A DNA stretch of 64,000 nucleotides, taken from positions 1 to 64,000 of the forward strand of contig NZ_JAIUZI010000006.1 in assembly GCF_020171285.1 (NCBI RefSeq), read 5' to 3'. The notes under the pieces were generated by a model, which saw nothing but the letters and a program-made list of their open reading frames with translations, searched no databases and was not told the origin of the DNA. The stretch is from Seohaeicola saemankumensis (GTDB taxonomy: Bacteria; Pseudomonadota; Alphaproteobacteria; Rhodobacterales; Rhodobacteraceae). Shown here one piece after another: positions 9,690 to 17,600 of the stretch; within the stretch, counting starts at the first letter, position 1; each line of letters begins with the position of its first letter. The translations under genes and the position numbers were made by a program.

Positions 9690-11273
9690 TCAGCACTGCC
9701 TGCATTTGTAGTCTTGGGTCTCGACCGGAGCAGGCTGGGGTGCCGGGGTCGCTCTGGGTTGAACGGTGGGCGCCGGAGCCGGGTTGGGTTTCCGCTGCGT
9801 CTGACCGGAACTGGGTTTGCGGCGAACGGTTGCCTGCCTTTTCGGGCAGTTCACCTGGGGGTTTGCGCGCAAGACCGTAATGACGTCGTGCAACTGATCC
9901 AGGCTCGACCCGGAGCGGGCCGGAAGCCCGGTGTTCAACCGCTTTTCCAACTGGCTCAATCCGTTTCGGGAATTGCGACCAAGGATACCGTCGATCGCCC
10001 CCCGGTAACAATTCCGGCTGGCCAGCAATTTCTGAATCTCGATCGCTGCTTCTTTTGTGGTCTCTGGCAGGTCCACTTGCGCGGGGGCCGGCTCTGTTTC
10101 AGGTGGCGGCGCGGGCGCGGTTGCCTCATCTCCCAGTGAGGCCAGTCGTTCGTCCTGCTCTGGCGACAACGCTTCCTGCTCGGATCCCGTCGCGGCGACC
10201 GGTGCGGAAACGGCAGAACTTCGGTCCGACGGAGGTGTTTTCACAGGGGCGCCAGTGTTCGCGCCTTTGGAATTCAGCGCAATCAGGGTGTCCCTCTTTT
10301 CCAAAGCGCGCGAGTAAAGCTGGTGAAAGCTCATCGCCCTGTACTTGATGAGGAACCCGTTCCAGGCTTCCAGCGATTGCAGCCGGTCGGCTTCGAGATA
10401 GTCCGTCATCAGCGCGGCAGCAGCGGCGGCCATGCGTTCTGCATCGGTCGACGCCTCGGTCTGAGACTGCCCCTGCAACGATGCGGGCGGCTCTTCGGCG
10501 GTGGCCGGTTCCGGCGAGGCGTTGTTCGGGTTGATCACGAACTCCTGCCCGCCCAGAGAGGTGTAAACAAAGGGCTCGGATCCCGGAACGGTCTTGCGCA
10601 TTTCGTCCGCAACGGAACCAAAGAACCGACGAACATCCACCGGCGGCCCTTGCATGACCTTCAGAAAGGCTTGGGTGAAAGGAGAATTGCCGCCAGCCTC
10701 TCCGTCAGGCGTGATTGCCCCGGCCGCCGCGGCATAGGCAATCAATGTATCCGCTTGCGATTTGACATTGTCGCCAAGACCGGCGCGGACGTTGCGGCCG
10801 GAATTCAGGCGTTTCATCCGTGCGATGAACGGGTTGTTCCGGCAGGCGTCAAGCACGACCATCTTCATGCTGCGGGCGCCCGATATCTGTCGCAGTACGA
10901 CTTCCAGCTGGATCATCTCGACACTGGCGTCGCGTTCATCCTCGAGAACGGAATCCACCGGCATGAGGTAGTTCACCCCGCCGATTTCGATCCCGTGGCC
11001 GGCGAAATAGACCAGTGCGATGTCTGACTTGTCCGCCAGCGTGCGAAACTCTCTCAGCGCGTCGAGGAAGGTGTTCCGGTCGAGGTTGTCGCGCTGAACC
11101 ACGTCAAAACCCTGGCTTTGCAGAGCCTTGGTGACCTCACGGGAGTCGTTTTCCGGATTTTCGAGCGTGGCGACGTTCGAATAGTTCGAATTGCCAATCA
11201 CCAGCGCGACCCGGTTTGCAGACACGACCGTTGGCATCAGCAAGACAACGATGAGGCAAACAAGTCTTATCAT
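9690..11273 (-). CDS. Exported caspase-like peptidase (C14 family) with C-terminal peptidoglycan-binding-like segment
   Basis: A 527-aa protein. Residues 1-19 form a signal peptide (MIRLVCLIVVLLMPTVVSA). Residues 20-250 are a caspase/orthocaspase p20-type domain with RVALVIGNSNY, the catalytic His93 in YFAGHG and Cys144 in LDACRNNPF. A low-complexity Ser/Pro/Glu linker follows. Near residues 425-500 is a segment like a peptidoglycan_binding_1 fold (EIQKLLASRNCYRGAIDGILG). The tail is Pro/Lys-rich and ends QDYKCRQC. The ATG at 11273 has GGAG 9 nt upstream; the longer frame would place basic residues before the signal peptide. It is divergent from the giant polyacidic gene. Peptidase activity is inferred from the intact dyad; the substrate is unknown. 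Confidence 0.85.
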   Translation of the reverse strand: MIRLVCLIVVLLMPTVVSANRVALVIGNSNYSNVATLENPENDSREVTKALQSQGFDVVQRDNLDRNTFLDALREFRTLADKSDIALVYFAGHGIEIGGVNYLMPVDSVLEDERDASVEMIQLEVVLRQISGARSMKMVVLDACRNNPFIARMKRLNSGRNVRAGLGDNVKSQADTLIAYAAAAGAITPDGEAGGNSPFTQAFLKVMQGPPVDVRRFFGSVADEMRKTVPGSEPFVYTSLGGQEFVINPNNASPEPATAEEPPASLQGQSQTEASTDAERMAAAAAALMTDYLEADRLQSLEAWNGFLIKYRAMSFHQLYSRALEKRDTLIALNSKGANTGAPVKTPPSDRSSAVSAPVAATGSEQEALSPEQDERLASLGDEATAPAPPPETEPAPAQVDLPETTKEAAIEIQKLLASRNCYRGAIDGILGRNSRNGLSQLEKRLNTGLPARSGSSLDQLHDVITVLRANPQVNCPKRQATVRRKPSSGQTQRKPNPAPAPTVQPRATPAPQPAPVETQDYKCRQC

Positions 11274-11669
11274 GGTGCAATGCTCCGAGGATCTGTCGCC
11301 CGGTAGTCTAGCCCGAAATCGGCCTGGGTAAAACCTGACGGTCGAGGCCTGGCGCCTTGTCCTGCCCGTTGCCGGGAACTTCGCCTCTTTGGTGAACACC
11401 AAGGCTGCCATTGGTGCCAAGCCATCGAAAACTTTACGAATCGTGTATGTTTTTCTTATGATTTAAGGTGTTCCCGGCCTCGCGTTGGAAACACCCTTGG
11501 GGGGGTGCGATGACGATCGAAGAAGCGCCAGCTTGTCGAAGACGTCTCACCGTATCGTGGTGCCGATTACGGTCCCGTTCTGCTGAGCACCCACATTCGT
11601 CCGATACCCGGCTTTCCCGTACAGTGCTGACCGCATGTGCGTTTCCTTCATTCATTTGGGAGTTTGATA
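11274..11669. promoter_or_regulatory. 396-bp divergent intergenic region
   Basis: This region separates the divergent caspase and giant polyacidic genes and must hold both promoters. It has an AT-richer centre (about 11430-11465, including GTATGTTTTTCTTATG) and an inverted repeat at 11467-11495. No gene is supported in it. Confidence 0.55.
11467..11495. promoter_or_regulatory. Inverted repeat in the divergent region
   Basis: GGTGTTCCC (11467-11475) and GGAAACACC (11487-11495) are inverted repeats with one mismatch and an 11-nt spacer. A centre-to-centre distance of 20 bp, about two helical turns, fits a dimeric regulator site. A weak hairpin in the leader of the giant gene is the alternative. 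Confidence 0.4.
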
Positions 11670-14600
11670 ATGGCCCTTTTTGCCTTCTCGCTTGATTTCG
11701 TTCGTGAATTTTTCCTGGCCCAACCCAGTGAAACCGGAGACCACATCGAAGTAATGACGTCTGATCAGGCCGAGCTGGTGATCGGCGGCGCCCCGGTCTT
11801 TGACCCGCCTCAACTGTCCGACACCGGGGATGAAGGTGACGAGGCCAATGAGGGCAACGAAGACGACGAGGGCGACGAGAACGACGAATACGACGAGGGC
11901 AATGAGGACAACGAGAACAACGAGGCGGACGAACTGGACGAAGGCGATGAGGGGGATGAGGGCGACGAGGACGACGAGGGCGATGAGAACAACGAGGGGG
12001 ACGAAGGTAACGAAGGCGACGAGGGCAACGAGAACAACGAGGGCGATGAAGGCGACGAAGCGGGCGACGAAGGCGACGAAGGTGACGAAGACGACGAGGG
12101 GGACGAGGGCGACGAAGGCAACGAGCACGACGAGAATGACGAGAACGACGAGGGGGACGAGGGCAACGAAAGCAACGAGGACAACGAGAAGGACGAGGGC
12201 GACGAAGGCGACGAGGGAGACGAGGGCAACGAAGACGACGAGGGTGATGAAGGGGACGAATACAACGAAGGCGACGAGGCCGACGAGGACAATGAGGGCA
12301 ATGAGTCCGTTTATTCCTATGACGAAGGCAATGAAGACAACGAGGACGACGAGGGCGACGAATACGACGAAGACGATGAAAATGATGAAGGCAACGAAGG
12401 CGACGAAGGCGACGAAAATGATGAAGGCAATGAAGGCAACGAAAGTGACGAAGACAACGAGGGAGACGAAGGAGACGAAGGCGACGAGGCGAACGAGGGA
12501 AACGAGGACGATGAGAACGACGAGGGCGACGAAGGAAACGAGGGGGATGAGACCGAGGATGAAGGCGACGAAAGCGACGAAGGTGATGAAGGTGACGAGG
12601 GCGTAGAAGGCGACGAGGACGACGAAGGTAACGAAGGTGATGAAGGCGACGAGAACGACGAAAACGACGAGGGCGACGAAGGCGACGAGAACGACGAAGG
12701 CAACGAAGGCGACGAGGCGAATGAGGGCGACGAAGGGGACGAGGGGGACGAGTATGACGAGGGCGATGAAGGCGATGAGAATAACGAAGGCGAGGAAGGC
12801 GACGAGGGCGACGAAGGGGACGAGGGCGACGAAGGATTTGAAGGAGACGAGGGCAACGAGGGGGACGAGACCCAGTTCGACGGGAATGAGGGCGACGAGT
12901 TCAACGAAGGCGATGAAGGCAACGAAGGCGACGAGTACGACGAAGGGGACGAGGGCAACGAGGGAGACGAGAACGACGAAGACGACGAAGGCAACGAAAA
13001 CGACGAAAACAACGAGGATGACGAGGCGAATGAAGGCGACGAAGGCGATGAGGGGGACGAGGCCGACGAGTATGACGAGGACGATGAAGGCGATGAGAAC
13101 AACGAAGGCGACGAGGGGGACGAAGATGACGAGGGCAACGAAACCAACACTCTGAACGACAGGGACGAGGGCGACGAGCACGACGAGAACGACGAAGGGA
13201 ATGAAAACGACGAAGGGGACGAAGACGACGAAGCCGACGAGTTCGATGAGAACGACGAGGGAGATGAGAACAACGAGGGCGACGAAGGCAACGAGGACGA
13301 CGAGAACGACGAAGGGGACGAGGGCAACGAGGGTGACGAAGGCAACGAGGACAACGAGGGTGACGAAGGGGATGAGGGCAACGAAGGAGACGAGGTCTCA
13401 AATGGTATCTTCGGTGACCAGGCCTATGCCTACGATGAAGGTGACGAAGGTGATGAGGGCGATGAGGGGAACGAGGCTGACGAAGGCAACGAGAACGACG
13501 AGAACGACGAGGGTCTGGAGCACGACGAAGGCGACGAAGATGATGAGGGCAACGAAGACGACGAAGGCGACGAGAACAACGAAGGCGACGAGCTGGTCGC
13601 CGGAGACGAGGGGGATGAAGGGAATGAAGGCAACGAGGACAACGAGGACGACGAGGGCAACGAGCAAGATGAGGGCAATGAGCGAGATGAAGGCGACGAG
13701 AACGACGAAGGGGACGAGGGCAATGAGGGCGACGAGCTAGACGAAACCGCCTTGGGCAACGAGGGCGACGAAGGCGATGAGAACGACGAGGGCGATGAAG
13801 GGAACGAGAACAACGAGAATGATGAAGGCGACGAAGGCGACGAAAGGGACGAGGGCGACGAAGACAACGAGAACAACGAGGGGGATGAAGGGAACGAACA
13901 GGATGAAGGGGACGAGGGCAACGAAGACGACGGCGACGAGGGGGATGAGGGTGACGAAGGCGACGAGAATGACGAGGGCGACGAGAACAACGAGAATGAC
14001 GAAGGCAACGAAGGCGACGAAGCCGACGAGAACAACGAGGACGACGAGGGCGATGAGGGCGACGAAGGCGACGAGGGCGACGAAGGCAATGAAAACGATG
14101 AAGACGATGAGGGCGACGAGGGCGACGAGCCTGATCTGAACAACGAAGGCAACGAAGGCGACGAGGGCGACGAGGGGAACGAAAACGACGAAGGCGATGA
14201 GGGCAACGAAGGCGATGAACTCAACGGAACAAACGAGGGCAATGAGGGCAACGAGGACAACGAAGGCGACGAGAACAACGAAGGCAACGAAAACGACGAG
14301 GGCAACGAAGGCAACGAGGGCGACGAGGGCGACGAGAATGACGAGGGCAACGAAGGGGATGAAGGGTCAGGCACCGACGAAGCGGGCAACGACGGCAATG
14401 AGGGAGACGAGGGGGACGAAGGCGATGAAGGCGATGAGGGGAATGAAGGCGACGAAGGCGACGAAGGCAACGAGGGAGATGAACTGAGCGGGACAAACGA
14501 AGGCAACGAGGGCAACGAGGACAACGAAGGCAACGAAGACAACGAAAACGACGAGGGCGATGAGGGCAACGAGAACAACGAAGGCGACGAAGGCAACGAG

Positions 14601-17600
14601 GGGGATGAGCGAAACGAGGGCGATGAAGGCAACGAGGGCGACGAGAACGACGAGGGGGATGAAGGCAACGAGGGAGACGAAGGCGACGAGGGGGACGAGC
14701 CGGGAGGTACCAACGAAGGCAACGAGAACGACGAGGATGATGAAGGCGACGAAGGCGACGAGAACGACGAGAACGACGAGGGCAACGAAAACGACGAAGG
14801 CGACGAGGGGGACGAGGGCGACGAGGCCGGCTCGCCCGACGAGGGGGATGAAGGCAACGAAGGTGATGAAGGGAACGAGGGCGACGAGTTCAACGAAGGA
14901 AACGAAGACAACGAAGGCGACGAGGGCGATGAGAATGACGAGGGCGACGAAGGCAATGAGAACGACGAGGGCGACGAGGGGAACGAAGGGGACGAGGGCA
15001 ATGAAGCCAGCGTGACCGGAAACGAAGGCGACGAGGGCGACGAGGGCGACGAGAACGACGAGGGCGACGAGGGGAACGAAAGGGACGAAGGCGACGAGGG
15101 CAACGAAGGCGACGAAAACAACGAAGACGACGAGAGAAACGAGGGCGACGAAGGCAACGAGAACGACGAGGGCGACGAGGACGACGAGAACGACGAGGGG
15201 GACGAAAACAACGAAGGCGATGAAGCCGATGAAGGCGACGAGTCCGATGAGGGAGACGAATACGACGAAAGCGACGAGGGCTACGAGGGCGACGAGGGGG
15301 ATGAGTACAACGAGGGCGACGAGGGCAACGAAGACAACGAAGGCAATGAATCCGCGGCGCTAGGCGATGAGGGGGATGAAAACGACGAGGACAACGAGGG
15401 CGAGGAAAACGACGAAGGCAACGAGAACGACGAGGGCGACGAAGGCAACGAGGGCGACGAAGGCAACGAGGGTGGCGATACCCTGGTCGGGTATTTCTAC
15501 AACGATCAGAGCGAAGCCGATGAGGGGGACGAAGGCGACGAAGGCGACGAAGGAGACGAGGGCAACGAACACGACGAAGGCAACGAGGGGAACGAGAATA
15601 ACGAGAACAACGAGAACGACGAAAACAATGAAGGCGACGAAGGCGACGAAGGGGATGAGGACGACGAAGGGGACGAGAGTTCTGCCTTGGGAGACGAAGG
15701 AGACGAGGGTGACGAGGGCGATGAAGGCGACGAGAACAACGAGAATGACGAGGGGGACGAAGGCAACGAACGCGACGAGAACAACGAGGACAATGAGAAC
15801 AACGAAGGCGATGAAGACAACGAAGGCGATGAGGGCGATGAAGGCGACGAAGGTGTCTATGGCCTGAACAACCCTGGGTCCGAAGGGGACGAGGACGACG
15901 AAGGCGACGAAGGCGACGAGAACAACGAGGGAGACGAGGGTAACGAGGACAACGAGGGCAACGAAAGCGACGAGGGCGACGAGGGGGCGTCGACCGGTCT
16001 CTACGACGAGGGTGACGAGTACAACGAAGGCAACGAGTCGAACGAAGACGACGAAGGCGACGAGGGGGACGAGGGCAACGAAAACGACGAGGGCGACGAG
16101 GACGACGAAAACGACGAGGGCGACGAGGGCAACGAGAACAACGAATCCGATGAGGACAACGAGGGCGACGAGGACGACGAGGGCAACGAAAGCGACGAAG
16201 GCAACGAAGGCGACGAAGGCAACGAGAACGACGAAGGCGACGAGGGTGACGAGACGGCCGACGAGAACGATGAAGGCGACGAAGGCAACGAGAACGACGA
16301 GGGCAACGAAGGCAACGAGGACGACGAACACGACGAGGGCGATGAGGCCGACGAACGCAACGAGGGTGATGAGGATAACGAAGGCGACGAAGGCGACGAG
16401 GGCAATGAGGGCGACGAGGCGGATGAGGACAACGAAGACGACGAGAACGATGAGTACGACGAAAACGACGAGGGCTACGAGGGCGACGAAGGGGATGAGT
16501 ACAACGAGTACGACGAGGGCGACGAAGACAACGAAGGCAACGAAACAGCGGCCCTAGGCGATGAGGGGGATGAAGGAGACGAAAACAACGAGGGAGACGA
16601 GGACGACGAGGGCAACGAGAACAATGAGGGCGACGAAGGCAACGAGAACGACGAAGGCAACGAGGGCGGCGATACCCTGGTCGGGTATTATTACAACGAC
16701 CAGAGCGAAGCCGATGAGGGGGACGAAGGCGACGAGAACGACGAAGGCGATGAAGGGAACGAACGGGACGAGGGCGACGAAGGCGACGAAGGGAACGAGA
16801 ACAACGAGGGCGACGAGGATAACGAAGGCGATGAGGGAGACGAAGGCGACGAAGGCAACGAGGGCGACGAGACCTCGGCCGCAGGTGACGAGGGCAACGA
16901 GGGCAATGAAAACGACGAGGGCGATGAAAACGACGAAGGCGACGAAGGCAACGAGGATGATGAAGGGGACGAAGGGGACGAAGGCAACGAGAATGACGAG
17001 GGCAACGAGGACAATGAAAGCGACGAAGGCGATGAGGGCGACGAAGGCGTCTGGGGCGTAACGACCGCCAACTCCGAGGGTGACGAGGATGACGAGAACG
17101 ACGAGGGCGACGAGGGGAACGAAGGCGACGAGGGGAACGAGGACAACGAGGGCAATGAAAACGACGAGGGCGACGAAGGCACCTCGACCGGGCTCTATGA
17201 CGAGGGCGACGAGGGCAACGAAGGCAACGAGGACAACGAAGACGACGAGAGTGATGAAGGCGACGAAGGAGACGAGAACGACGAAGGCGACGAAGGCGAC
17301 GAAAACGACGAGGGCGACGAGGGGAACGAGAACAACGAATCCGACGAGGACAACGAGGGCGACGAAGGCGACGAGGGCAACGAAAGCGACGAGGGCAACG
17401 AAGGCGACGAAGGTGACGAGAACGACGAGGGAAATGAAGGCGACGAAACCGCCAACGAGAACGATGAAGGCGACGAAGGCAACGAGAATGACGAGGGCAA
17501 CGAAGGCAACGAGGACGACGAACACGACGAGGGCGATGAGGCCGACGAACGCAACGAGGGTGACGAGGACAACGAAGGCGACGAGGGCGACGAGGGCAAT

